64,000 nucleotides of DNA from Anaerolineae bacterium (GTDB lineage: Bacteria; Chloroflexota; Anaerolineae; Promineifilales; Promineifilaceae), in NCBI GenBank assembly GCA_023382655.1, contig JAHDWK010000033.1:1-64000 (forward strand). Direction: 5' to 3'. Of the stretch, positions 40,601 through 51,100 are shown piece by piece (position 1 is the first letter of the stretch; each line of letters begins with the position of its first letter). The notes below the pieces were generated by a model, which saw only the letters and a program-made list of their open reading frames with translations, ran no database searches and was not told where the DNA came from. The translations under genes were made by a program, and so were the position numbers.

Positions 40601-42625
40601 CTCCTCGTGGGAGACCTCCTCGCGGGCGATGGAGAAGTTCCAGGTGTGGTCAAAAACCAGGTCAGCGCCTTCGTAGGCGTGCAGGGTGTTGCTGACGTGG
40701 AAGTGGGTGAGATCGACGCTCATGTGGCTGAGGGTTTGGATACGGATTTGCCAGTCGCCGCGTTGCAAGCTCACCATGCGCTCGCTGATGGCTACGGCCG
40801 TCAGCGGATCATCTTCTTGAATGGCAAAGCTGTCCCGGTTGACGCTCTCCTGTTCCAGTCCATTATCCTGGAAACGGATACGGCCGTCATCCACCTCAAT
40901 TTCCAGCGTACTCAGGCCCGTGATCAGGTCGCGGCGTAGTTGCCGCCGGTTTTGCGCCGGGCGCAGCACGTCTAGCGGGTAGGGGGGCGCGGATTCGGGT
41001 GGGGGAAACGGGCTTAACATCTCATCTTCTGCTCGTGGAGGGCGAGTGGGCAGGCGCAGTTCACCGCCGGGATGCAGCGTCAGTGTCACCGGAGTGGGCG
41101 CAGGCCAGGCATGGGGCCACCAGGTGGGCGAGAGCGCCAGCCGCCAGCGATGCCCGGCAGGCAGGGCATAGGCGGTGGCATTGAGGCGCAGGGTGATGGT
41201 GTACGGCCGTCCCGGTTCCAGCGGCGTCGGCTTTTCATGGCTTTCGCGGTGTGTCAGGTTTAGCAATCCCCAACTGACAAGTGTAGACGCGCCATCGGGG
41301 TGTACGTCACACAGCCGGGCGGCGAGGAGTGCCTGGGGCTGGTCGGCGGCAAGCGTCAGCGTCACTGCCGGGTAGCCCAGGATTTCCATGCGTTCGGGCA
41401 GCGGGGGGGTGGTGAAGGTGAGGCTGCGCGCGTCTTCATCGCGCTGGTCGGCGGCAAAATCACCGGGTGCGCCCTGAGCGCACCATTCCCCGGCGGTCAG
41501 CCCGGTGGTTTGCGGGCTGGTAAAGGCGACAGGTGGGGTGGCACGGCCGTTTTCTATCAGATCGCCATCTTGCAAAAACAGGCGGTGGGGGCTGATGTGG
41601 GGCGAAGGCCAGGCTGATTCAGCCACCCAGCGCCCAGGCCAGACGGGATGATGGGTAGACGGCCGTTGGCTATCTATCAGCCACACACGCAGCATTGGCT
41701 CGTCCATGATGCCGGTCTCGATTTCCTTCAGCCAGTAATCCCACCAGCGCAAGCTCTCTTGCAGGAAACCAATGGCGGGGTCGGGACGGCCGTCTTCGGG
41801 AAAGTTGTGCGCCCAGGGGCCGATCAATCCCTTCTTCGGTGCGGTCAGCCCGGCGAGCAGGCGGGGCACGGCGTTGGTGTAGGCGTCGGCCCAGCCGCCG
41901 ATGGCGTAGACGGGGCATTGGATGGCGCTGTAATCTTCGCGCACCGAGCCATGCTGCCAGTAGACGTCGCGGCGTTGGTGGCGCAGCCACTCCTCCACGA
42001 AGGGGGGCGTTTCTGCCAGCCGCTTTTGCCACATGGCGCGCCACTTGTCGCCCACCCAACGCGGGTCGGGCGGCAGGGCGTTATAGACGAACATGGTGGA
42101 GGCCCAGGCCAGCATTTGCGAACCGAGGACGCAGCCGCCCATGTAATGCACATCGTCGGCGTAGCGGTCATCGGTGAAGTGCATGGGGATGATGGCTTTC
42201 AACTGTGGTGGGCGGCGAGCCGCAATTTGCAGGCTGTTGAAGCCGCCCCACGATTTGCCAAACATGCCGATACGGCCGTTGCACCAGCTTTGGTCGGCAA
42301 TCCAGGCCAGCAGTTCCAGAGCGTCATCCTGTTCTTGCTGTAAATACTCGTCGAGCAGGATGCCGTCGGCGTCGCCGCTGCCGCGCATGTCCACGCGGAT
42401 GGCGGCGTAGCCGTGCCCGGCCAGATAAGGGTGGCGAATGGCGTCGCGCACGGCCGTGCCGTCACTCTTGCGGTAGGGCAGATATTCCAACAGGGCGGGG
42501 ACAGGGTTGCGTTCGGCATTTTGGGGCAGCCAGATACGCGCCGCCAGCTGCGTGCCATCGGCCAGTGATACCCAGGCATTTTCTATTTCACGGATGGGGT
42601 AGGGGAATTGGGTTTTGATGTTCAT
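40589..42625 (-). CDS. CocE/NonD family (S15) hydrolase
   Basis: This 678-aa protein has an alpha/beta hydrolase core typical of X-Pro dipeptidyl-peptidase, cocaine esterase and glutaryl-7-ACA acylase. The nucleophile is Ser125 in FGKSWGGFN. The acid is expected in YAIGGWADAYTNAV and the base His in GPWAHNFPEDG. The C-terminal jelly-roll domain (from about residue 370, RLFLQDGDLI..., then LTLTPA/HPGG-type strands) is typical of the family. It cleaves an ester, amide or peptide bond of unknown substrate. It follows a DmpA-type peptidase on the same strand, so peptide or amide breakdown is suggested. No signal peptide is evident. Confidence 0.9.
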   Translation of the reverse strand: MNIKTQFPYPIREIENAWVSLADGTQLAARIWLPQNAERNPVPALLEYLPYRKSDGTAVRDAIRHPYLAGHGYAAIRVDMRGSGDADGILLDEYLQQEQDDALELLAWIADQSWCNGRIGMFGKSWGGFNSLQIAARRPPQLKAIIPMHFTDDRYADDVHYMGGCVLGSQMLAWASTMFVYNALPPDPRWVGDKWRAMWQKRLAETPPFVEEWLRHQRRDVYWQHGSVREDYSAIQCPVYAIGGWADAYTNAVPRLLAGLTAPKKGLIGPWAHNFPEDGRPDPAIGFLQESLRWWDYWLKEIETGIMDEPMLRVWLIDSQRPSTHHPVWPGRWVAESAWPSPHISPHRLFLQDGDLIENGRATPPVAFTSPQTTGLTAGEWCAQGAPGDFAADQRDEDARSLTFTTPPLPERMEILGYPAVTLTLAADQPQALLAARLCDVHPDGASTLVSWGLLNLTHRESHEKPTPLEPGRPYTITLRLNATAYALPAGHRWRLALSPTWWPHAWPAPTPVTLTLHPGGELRLPTRPPRAEDEMLSPFPPPESAPPYPLDVLRPAQNRRQLRRDLITGLSTLEIEVDDGRIRFQDNGLEQESVNRDSFAIQEDDPLTAVAISERMVSLQRGDWQIRIQTLSHMSVDLTHFHVSNTLHAYEGADLVFDHTWNFSIAREEVSHEEGRL

Positions 42626-42673
42626 ATTGAATAATTGGGTAATTGGGTAATTGAGAGATTGGGGATCACCATG
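42626..42673. repeat. AATTGGGTAATTGGGTAATT word array
   Basis: The intergenic gap between the S15 hydrolase and the P1 peptidase consists of tandem GGTAATTG-type words and then GAGAGATTGGGGATC. It contains no gene and no obvious perfect hairpin, unlike the other gaps. Confidence 0.55.
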
Positions 42674-43765
42674 TCACCTTGTCACCCCCTCCCTCCTATA
42701 AGCGGCCATAATGTTCTGCAAGTCTACCAGGGGCAGGGCGTGGACGGTACGGCCGTGTTTGCCCACCATTGTCTCGGCCATACACAGGCAATTGAGGATG
42801 GCTTCTTCGGTGGCTTCGGCGGTGGCGTCGAACAGGTCGTTGAGGTGGCGGTGGGGGATCATGCGGATGTGGCGCAGGAAGGTGGTGCCCTGGGAGGGCA
42901 GGTGATTGCCGGTGGCGAAGGCCAGGAAAATGTCGCCGCTGCCGTTGTAGCCAGTGCCACCCATACGCGCCAGGCCCACGGTGGCCCGCTGCGCCAGTCG
43001 TTTGCACTGCACCGGTAGCAGGGGGGCGTCGGTGCCAATGATGATGATGATGGAACTGTTAACCGGCGGTTCGCGGTCAAAGGGGTTGGGGACACGGCCG
43101 TAGTCAATCATCTGCCCCACGGGCACACCATCCACCCGGAACAGGGCGCGGTCGCCATAATTGGCCTGCACCAACACACCGACGGTGTATTCCCCCTCTT
43201 CCATCTCCACCACCCGCGAGGAGGTGCCAATGCCCCCTTTGAAATCGTGGCAGATCATGCCCGTGCCGCCGCCCACATTGCCTTCGGCGACCGGCCCACC
43301 TTTGGCGTCCGCCAGGGCCGCGCGCACGTGTTCTTCGGTGACGTGAAAGGCGTTGATGTCGTTGAGCCAACCGTCATAGGTTTCCGCCACCACCGGCAGC
43401 AAAAAGCTGCGGGTGTACCCTTCTTCGACGCTCACTTTCACCAGCGTGTCCCGCACGATGCCTACCTGGTGGGTGTTGGTGAGGCCGATGGGTGAGCCGA
43501 GCATCCCGGATTCTTCCAGCCAGGGGATGCCCGTCAGTTCGCCGTTACCGTTGAAGGAGTGATAGGCGGCAAAGGCGTAGTCGTCCCAGATGTTGCCGTT
43601 GTGGGGCACGATCATGGTGACGCCGGTGCGGGCGATGTATGGTTCATCGTAGATGAGGGTGCAGTGGCCGACCAGGACACCGGGCACGTCGGTGATGGCG
43701 TTAAAGGGGCCGGTGGGAAAATGGCCGATGCTGATGCCCAGGTCGCGTAAGCGGGTGCGGGTCAT
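42674..43765 (-). CDS. DmpA/BapA-type P1 (S58) aminopeptidase
   Basis: This 363-aa N-terminal-nucleophile hydrolase matures by autoproteolysis. The cleavage is expected before Ser238 in PVNSSIIIIIGTDAPLLP, the family motif. The N-terminal part has the typical ITDVPGVLVGHCTL and GTGMICHDFKGGIGTSSR segments. Family members remove N-terminal D-amino acids or beta-amino acids (BapA). I start at Met 43765 because AGGAGA lies 7-8 nt upstream; the 10 codons before it are not expected. It is the first gene of the four-gene minus-strand run here. Confidence 0.9.
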   Translation of the reverse strand: MTRTRLRDLGISIGHFPTGPFNAITDVPGVLVGHCTLIYDEPYIARTGVTMIVPHNGNIWDDYAFAAYHSFNGNGELTGIPWLEESGMLGSPIGLTNTHQVGIVRDTLVKVSVEEGYTRSFLLPVVAETYDGWLNDINAFHVTEEHVRAALADAKGGPVAEGNVGGGTGMICHDFKGGIGTSSRVVEMEEGEYTVGVLVQANYGDRALFRVDGVPVGQMIDYGRVPNPFDREPPVNSSIIIIIGTDAPLLPVQCKRLAQRATVGLARMGGTGYNGSGDIFLAFATGNHLPSQGTTFLRHIRMIPHRHLNDLFDATAEATEEAILNCLCMAETMVGKHGRTVHALPLVDLQNIMAAYRREGVTR

Positions 43766-44061
43766 AGGGGGGTCTCCTTTGGGATTTTGCGGCAAAATGG
43801 TGTGCCTGATTATTGGAAGTAGGTAGCAAGTTGCAGGTGGCAGTCGTGATTTTCACAGATTACTTGACACTTGACACTTGTTACTCGTTACATGTGGCTA
43901 TTTTGCACAGGTAGTAAGTTGGCTACAATTATACCCGCTGGATTGTTTTGTGTTCTGAGGGGAGAAACCGTCGCGTTGATTGTGGGGAGAAACAATAACG
44001 CCCTGGTGGAGCTGCTCTCAGAAAGTTTGATTTCAATTTACAAACTTATATGGAGGATAAA
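43766..44061. other. Promoter region of the propeller operon
   Basis: No gene is visible in these 296 bases between divergent genes. There are degenerate GCAAGTTGCAGG and TTGACACTTGACACTTG words at 43810-43885. A TTGCAC (43903-43908) and TACAAT (43924-43929) pair with a 15-bp spacer is a possible promoter for the propeller genes. A GGAGG Shine-Dalgarno is at 44051-44055. Confidence 0.4.
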
Positions 44062-47000
44062 ATGTTAGCAACGCATTTTCGCCGGTTTTTGGTGTTGTTT
44101 GTGGTGGTGGGGTTGGTAACGGCCGTGTCTGTCTTGACAGCCCAGGCCACACCCCCACGCCAGGAAGATAGACCTTCACGCACGAATATCGAGGATATAC
44201 CGCATTACCCTCTGGCCGAAACGCCAGAAGCGGGGTTAGCGCTGGAATCGGTTACGGTGGTGCTGGCCAGTAAGGTCGCGTTTCAGTCATACCGCAGTGG
44301 GAATTGGGACATTTTTGTGGGGAATGATGATGGGACGGGACAAACGGCCGTGACCAGCCACATCCGTGCCGATATTCACCCGCACTTGAATCGGGGTAAT
44401 ACGGCCGTTGTGTATGCTTCCCGATCCGATGACCATGATTACGAAATTTACAGGGTGAACGTGAATGGGAGTAACCGCGTAGCCTTGACCAACAATGAAG
44501 CAGACGATGGCAACCCGCAGTGGTCGCCGGATGGCACACGTATCGTCTTTGAGTCGTACCGCGATGGGCAGGCGGAAATTTATGTGATGAATGCGGATGG
44601 CAGCGGTCAGACGCGGTTAACGAGCAATGGCGCTTTTGATGGCATGCCCAGTTGGTCGCCAGATGGCACAAAAATCGCCTTTTCTTCCAGCCGCAGCGGG
44701 GCCTACCGCATCTGGGTGATGAATGCTGACGGCAGCAACCCGGTGCAGCTTTCCAACCAGCCCTATAGTTTCCGCCCCCAATGGTCGCCGGATGGCACCA
44801 GAATTGCCTATGATAGTGATGGGGACAATGATGGTTGGCAAGAATTATGGGTGATGAATGTAGATGGCTCTGGACAAAATGAAAGACATCAGGAGTACAA
44901 TAATACGGATCTTTGGAATGGGAGCTGGTCACCAGACGGCCGTTATATCGCTTACACCCAAATCCATTTTGTCTATTATCAGGGTAACTGGTATTGGGAT
45001 TACGCTTATCAAAAAGCTATAGTCGCTGACAATTACGATGCCCCCATAAGCCTGAGTCAAAATGATCGGGATTGGTATCCCCGCTGGCAAACAATTGACG
45101 GACAGCCACCAGTATCACAGGTGCAGGCATTGAGCGCACAATCTCCTGGCCCCATTCCGGTGAGTTGGTCAGGAACGGATACAGGTGGTTCTGGTGGCAT
45201 TGCCAACTACGACGTGCAGGTGAAGACCGGGGCGAATGGAAGTTGGACAAACTGGCTGATGGGGACAACAGCTACAACTGGTCACTATCCTGGCACTGGT
45301 GGTAATACCTACTACTTCCGCGTCCGTGCCCGGGATCTTCATTACAGCATCGAAAACTGGCCTCCCTCTCACGATGCTACTACAACAGTTGAAGCCCTGC
45401 CGCCGCAAAGTTACATCCAGACTCTACCACCTTATAGTCGTCAAGATAATTCTCCCCTAATGATCTGGAATGGTTTTGATCCTGGTGGTTCTGGTATTGC
45501 TTCCTATGACGTGCAATATCGTCTCAATAATAGTACATGGCAGAATTGGCTAATGAATACGCCAGCGACTGCCGCCAATTTTGATAACAGCAATGGCGAC
45601 ACTGGTGATGCTGTTTATTTCCGTATCAGAGCAGCGGATAGGGCACAGAATGAAGCTCCATGGCCTGCTCCGGGTAGTGAGATAAGTACGACGCTTTACG
45701 CCTGGGGTATGCAAGGATTTGCTTATGACAATACAGATACGCCTGTTTCTGGTATTTCAGTGGGTATGGATCCAGCCTCGATGATGGTTGTGTCAGATGA
45801 CAGTGATGGTCAATATAACGCTTTTACCGCCGCACCTGCCACCAATTATGAAGTGAACTGGACTAAAAATGGTTATGGCGGGTTGCCAAACACAACTTTT
45901 CAAGCCGGGCTAGACGCTGATATGGATGTCTGGTTTCCTCCGGCAAATAACATCGCATTGAACTGGGGTTTTGAGGATGGCATCGCTCAAAACGACTGGC
46001 AATTGAGCGGAACGTTGACGCCACTCATTACAGGATTTGCCAGGCTGACGGGCAACTATGGTCTGCTACTGGGACAACGTTCGTTTGACTTCTCCCCTAT
46101 GGAGATTATTGATGATGGTTATAAGCCTAAAATCGCTGTTGATGCAGACGGTACAATTCATATTGTTTGGGGGAACGGTGATCTTTACTATGTTTACCGT
46201 TTGGTAAATGGTGATTGGTCCCAGATTCAACAGATTGCTAATAATCATTATCCACTAGACGAGCTATTGGTGGATAAGAATGGAGATCTTCATGGAATTG
46301 GTGGGACTTCTGAGCAGAATCTTTACTATGTTTATCGTGATAAAACAACCGGACAATGGTCAATAACAACTGTTATTAATGATGGGAATTGGTCATGGTC
46401 TCCCAGTCTAGCAGTTGACAATTTTGGAAAGGCTCATGTCGTCTGGGAAAGCCATTATCCAGGGCAGTCGGTAGCTAATGTCATGTACAGCTATCGTTTA
46501 GCGAATGGTACGTTTTCAACCCCACTCGTGTTTGAGGATGATTTTGGCGATTCTAGGGACCCTCAAATTGCAATAGATAGCAGCAATAAGATTCATATTA
46601 TTTGGGTTTCGGAGCAGGAATATAATGCCCATAAAATCATGTATGTTGCCAATAGGCGTGGAGTTTGGCTACAGGCACAGGATGTTACCGGCATTGTTGA
46701 GAATGCTGCTTATAACAATTTTTCCGTAGAAGAGAACGGTAGCGTTCACTTCATCTGGAGAGATATCCCAAATTATGTACCGACGATTTACTACCGATAC
46801 GTGAATTCTGATGGAGTATGGTCAGATATACAGAATGTGGCACAAACAGGTTGGGGGGGGCCGATGCAAACGGCCGTAGATACCAAAGGCACGTTTCACA
46901 TCGCGTGGAATGCAGAGGGTTCGATATATCACATTCAAAAAGGAAGAAACTCCGGGTGGTTGCCTGTTGAGTTGTTAGCAAACACGGAAACTGACCCCCA

Positions 47001-47973
47001 AATCATGCTGGATGGGTTCGGGAATGTGCATGTTATCTGGGGTGGTGGGCCTTATAGTGATTCACAGGATGATGACATACATCATATGCAACAGATTGAT
47101 AGCGGTACCTGGTCACTCCCAACCAATTTATCATCTGGCGAAGACGACCCAAATTCACCAAATGCGGTGATAGATGCCGGAGGCAGTGTGCATATTGTGT
47201 GGGAAATCGTAGCAAATAATGAACCATATCAGACAGAGATTCATTATCGCGGCTCAGAATTTAGCAGTCTAAGTGGAGATGCGACTGTTACTCAACAAAT
47301 CACAATTCCCGTTACGATAACCGCTCCAACCCTTTCGTTTGTGTATCGGCTTGGTAATGTGTTTGCCCAAAATGAGACGGCCTTTTCTGTTAAGGTGGAT
47401 GATGGCACAACGCAGACAGAAGTAGCGACATTTCAGGAAAGCAGTCTGGGTTGGAGTCATGAGTGGGTTAACCTGATATCTTGGGCAGGTCAGACGATTA
47501 GTGTGAGTTTTACATTACAGCAAGCTGTCGGTGAGCCAGTGGCCTGGGTTTATCTGGATGAGGTGTCTATTGGTTCAACCTATCCCGATTCTTATATGCA
47601 TGTGAGTGATGGCAATGCAGCGCCGGGACAAGAAGTGGGGCAGCGTATTACCTACAGTAATCGGGGTGGGGCAGAGGCGAGTGGGGTGACAATTACCTAT
47701 ACGCTGCCGGCCGGAATAACCTTTGTTTCGGCCAGCATTCCACCCGCTTCCACTAACCCGCTGGTGTGGCATTTGCCGGATTTACCGGCCAAGAGTGAAC
47801 CGTTTGAAATCCTGGTGACGGCGCGGGTGAATGCGAACACGCCGGCGTTTACGACGTTGACCAGCACGGCCGTCATCAGCACCGATGATCCCGAACTGGA
47901 ACTGCTGAACAACCAGGCGGAAGGGCATATTTATACGGCCCTATTCCGTTATCTGCCGATTATTGTGCGTTAG
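44062..47973 (+). CDS. Giant secreted TolB-propeller protein, copy 1
   Basis: I start at 44062 (MLATHFRRFLVLFVVVGLVTAV, signal peptide) just downstream of GGAGG. The ~1303-aa protein carries TolB/PD40 repeats (DGQAEIYVMNADGSGQTRLTS, IAFSSSRSGAYRIWVMNADGS; about residues 70-330), which fold into a beta propeller. Two fibronectin-III-like segments follow (PVSQVQALSAQSPGPIPVSW and YFRVRAR). A carboxypeptidase-regulatory-like domain follows, then a second repeat set of AVDADGTIHIVW, LAVDNFGKAHVVW and IAIDSSNKIHIIW units. A C-terminal DUF11/conserved-repeat domain (PGQEVGQRITYSNRGGAEASGVTITYTLPAGITF) ends in RYLPIIVR. No enzyme motif is seen. The array of three may be co-expressed. Confidence 0.85.
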   Translation: MLATHFRRFLVLFVVVGLVTAVSVLTAQATPPRQEDRPSRTNIEDIPHYPLAETPEAGLALESVTVVLASKVAFQSYRSGNWDIFVGNDDGTGQTAVTSHIRADIHPHLNRGNTAVVYASRSDDHDYEIYRVNVNGSNRVALTNNEADDGNPQWSPDGTRIVFESYRDGQAEIYVMNADGSGQTRLTSNGAFDGMPSWSPDGTKIAFSSSRSGAYRIWVMNADGSNPVQLSNQPYSFRPQWSPDGTRIAYDSDGDNDGWQELWVMNVDGSGQNERHQEYNNTDLWNGSWSPDGRYIAYTQIHFVYYQGNWYWDYAYQKAIVADNYDAPISLSQNDRDWYPRWQTIDGQPPVSQVQALSAQSPGPIPVSWSGTDTGGSGGIANYDVQVKTGANGSWTNWLMGTTATTGHYPGTGGNTYYFRVRARDLHYSIENWPPSHDATTTVEALPPQSYIQTLPPYSRQDNSPLMIWNGFDPGGSGIASYDVQYRLNNSTWQNWLMNTPATAANFDNSNGDTGDAVYFRIRAADRAQNEAPWPAPGSEISTTLYAWGMQGFAYDNTDTPVSGISVGMDPASMMVVSDDSDGQYNAFTAAPATNYEVNWTKNGYGGLPNTTFQAGLDADMDVWFPPANNIALNWGFEDGIAQNDWQLSGTLTPLITGFARLTGNYGLLLGQRSFDFSPMEIIDDGYKPKIAVDADGTIHIVWGNGDLYYVYRLVNGDWSQIQQIANNHYPLDELLVDKNGDLHGIGGTSEQNLYYVYRDKTTGQWSITTVINDGNWSWSPSLAVDNFGKAHVVWESHYPGQSVANVMYSYRLANGTFSTPLVFEDDFGDSRDPQIAIDSSNKIHIIWVSEQEYNAHKIMYVANRRGVWLQAQDVTGIVENAAYNNFSVEENGSVHFIWRDIPNYVPTIYYRYVNSDGVWSDIQNVAQTGWGGPMQTAVDTKGTFHIAWNAEGSIYHIQKGRNSGWLPVELLANTETDPQIMLDGFGNVHVIWGGGPYSDSQDDDIHHMQQIDSGTWSLPTNLSSGEDDPNSPNAVIDAGGSVHIVWEIVANNEPYQTEIHYRGSEFSSLSGDATVTQQITIPVTITAPTLSFVYRLGNVFAQNETAFSVKVDDGTTQTEVATFQESSLGWSHEWVNLISWAGQTISVSFTLQQAVGEPVAWVYLDEVSIGSTYPDSYMHVSDGNAAPGQEVGQRITYSNRGGAEASGVTITYTLPAGITFVSASIPPASTNPLVWHLPDLPAKSEPFEILVTARVNANTPAFTTLTSTAVISTDDPELELLNNQAEGHIYTALFRYLPIIVR

Positions 47974-47982
47974 TAAATTGAC

Positions 47983-48009
47983 AGGGCACGGCCGTTACGG
48001 CCGTGCCCT
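47983..48009. repeat. ACGGCCGT hairpin between propeller copies 1 and 2
   Basis: A 12-bp perfect stem (AGGGCACGGCCG at 47983-47994 and CGGCCGTGCCCT at 47998-48009) is made of two abutting ACGGCCGT words. It lies 10 bp after the copy 1 stop. Confidence 0.85.
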
Positions 48010-48012
48010 CTG

Positions 48013-48100
48013 CCATTTTTAGGGAGGAAACCATGTTAACCAATCATTTTCGTCGTTTTTTTGTGTTGTTTGTGGTGGTGGGGTTGATGACGGCCGTACT
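48013..48100 (+). repeat. 88-bp exact direct repeat, first copy
   Basis: From CCATTTTTAGGGAGG through the ATG and signal-peptide codons to GCCGTACT this stretch is identical, by my reading, to 51928-52015. It includes the Shine-Dalgarno and the first ~22 codons. Exact identity of leader plus signal sequence suggests recent tandem duplication or gene conversion. Confidence 0.8.
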
Positions 48101-51100
48101 GCGTTTGGGTACGGCCGTGACGGCCCAACTACCAACAGAACCACCTGTTCCTGAGGAACGTGCTCTGTTACCTCATTTCCCGGTTGCCGAAACCGATGAT
48201 GCCGGTGCCGCTATCCTTAGCCCCAATGTGCCTGCCTGGAGCAAGGGCGTCTTCCAATCATTCCGTGATGGTAATTGGGAAATATATGGGTCGGATTATG
48301 CCGCCGGGACTTATAGACTTACAGCTCATGGAGCTTCGGATATGCACCCACGGCTGAATCGTGGTGCTACGCGCATTGTTTTTAGTTCTAATCGAGATGG
48401 CGATTATGAAATCTATGTGATGAATGTGGATGGCTCTGGTTTACAACAATTGACGTATGATAGCACCCATGATGTAAACCCGATATGGTCGCCAGATGGG
48501 AGTCGCATTGCTTTCCAGTCATACCGGGATGGTCAATCAGAACTCTATGTGATGAATGCCAATGGAGCAAATTTAGTACGATTGACTGCCCATGGGGCAT
48601 ATGATGGAGATCCGACCTGGTCGCCGGACGGTAGCAAAATTGCTTTCAGGTCATCTCGTACCGGCGCCCCGTTCATTTACGTGATGAATAGCGATGGCAC
48701 TGGTATTGCCCAACTTTCAGCGCAGCCTAGTTTTTACGCAGCCTGGTCGCCGGATGGCAGCCAGATTGCCTATACAGCTGATCTGGATGGCGATGATTTT
48801 TTTGAAATGTGGCTCATGAATGCGAATGGCTCAAACCAGCGTATGCTTCTCGACCCTTCTGGCCAACAAGATGCCTGGGTACGGGGTTGGTCACCAGACG
48901 GTCGTGAAATCCTCTTCACTCATATCAAATTCATCCAATACCAGGGGAACTGGTATTGGGAATGGGCATATATCTCCAGTTATGATCCCATCCAAAATTG
49001 GTCTGCAACTCTGGATTCGACGGGTTTGGATTGGCACCCTGACTGGCAAACGGCCGATATTGCCCCACCCACCTCCGCCGTAAACCCCTTGCCAGCTCAG
49101 TCCATTTACCAGTTTAGTGTCAACTGGTCTGGTCAAGATAATGGCATTGCGGGTATAGAAGGTTACGATGTGCAATATAAGATTGGTGTTAATGGCGTGT
49201 GGACAGATCATCAAATAAACGATCCCAGTACCGGTTGGGAAATCTCTAATGGAATTGGTGGGCAAACCTACTATTTCCGTGTTCGCGCTCGTGATTATGC
49301 CGGCAATGTAGAGCCCTGGCCCGCCAATAGCGATGCCTCTACCACAATCGAAAGTGCGCCGCCGCAGACAACCGTTTTTCTACTGGCACCCTTTACCCGT
49401 ATCAACGAACAGTTACTTTTAGATTGGGACGGTTATGACCCTGGAAATTCTGGTGTAGCTGAATACGATATTCAATATCGCCTTGGTAATGGCAATTGGA
49501 TAGACTGGACAACCTCCATGCAGCCGCCTGCCCACTTTACGAATCCGACCCCTGGTCAGACCTACTACTTCCGCATTCGAGGCCGAGACCGCGCTCAAAA
49601 TGCAGAAAGTTGGACGGCCGGAAACGGAGACACTTCTACCTCTGTCTACACCTGGGGCATCGCTGGCACCGCACACGATAACGCAGGTGTCCCTATCCAA
49701 AACATCACCCTTACCACCAACCCCGCATCTTTCCATATCATGACAGGTGATTCTGAAGGGCATTATGCTGGCCACATAGCAACTGAGGCGATTACCTACA
49801 TGGTTGGTTGGGAAAAAGACGGTTACGGTGTTCTGCCCGCTACTGATTTTCCGGCCGTTAATGACGCTCAACTCACTGTTGTTTTACCACCTGCTGACAA
49901 TATCCTGGTTAATTCCGGCTTTGAATCAGGCAGCTTACAACCAGGCTGGGCAGCAACCGGAACAGCGTTACCAATCGTAACAGATACCCTACGCAACACA
50001 GGGCAATATGCAGCCTCATTAGGTACAATAGGACAGGAAACAGTTGATGTTTTTCTAGGAACAGGCTCTAAACCACTGCTGGCCCTTGGCCCCGATAATA
50101 CTGTACATGTCCTATGGAAGGATTATAACGGCGCACTTCAGTATGCCTGGCGAAACAGCCAGGGCGTCTGGTCAACGGTGCAAACCCTGGCAAATCAGGT
50201 TTTAGATCACCCCCACCTGGCCGTGGACGGAACTGGGACGGCCCATGTAGTCTGGGAAGTGATGATGACCGGTATCTATTATAGACAGCGACCAAGTGGT
50301 GGTTCCTGGTCTACTACCCAGACCGTCCATACAAGTAACGAACCCTGGCTAAGATCAAAAATGGCAGCTTCCGCCAGCGGCACTGTTCACGTTATCTGGG
50401 AAAGCAGCACGGGGTTGGCCGACGACGTTTTCTATCGCCGCCGTACATCAGGGGGCACATGGTCTGCGGTAGAAAATGCTACGAATTCTGGGCAGCATAA
50501 CTCAGACTCTCAATTGGTAGTGGATAACAATGGGGTGGTACATATTGTTTCAAAAGGAGGGCAAGGCGGTCTTGTTTATGTTCGCCGTCCCCCTAATGGT
50601 ACCTGGTCAGCTAATGAAACGATTTTCATAGATTACTATGAAGCTGTCCACTTTCCCAGGCTAGCAGTGGATGACAACGGCCGTGCCTATGTAACCTGGA
50701 ACTTTCGATACTATAACCAGAGCGACTCCCATTATTATTTTGCTGAACGTGGTATTAACGGAGGGTGGTCTGCTCCATATGCGCTGGCTGAATCTGGTGG
50801 ATTGCTTTCGCAAGACATAGCTGTAGGCCCAGACCAAACAGTCCACTTTGTATTTGGCGACTATGATGAAGGCAGTTATAGACAACGTCCTGTAGGTGGT
50901 TCATGGTCAGAGATACAGGAGTTGGTAACTCCTTCCACCGAAGGGATGCAAGATCCACAGCTTGCCATAGATACGCTTGGTCTGGCGCACGTCGTCTGGG
51001 GAATAACCAATGGATATGGGCATGTTTATTACGTACGCCAAACGAGTGATGGCTTCTGGACAGAGCCAGATGTGCTAACCAACCAACCAGGCGGCGAACT

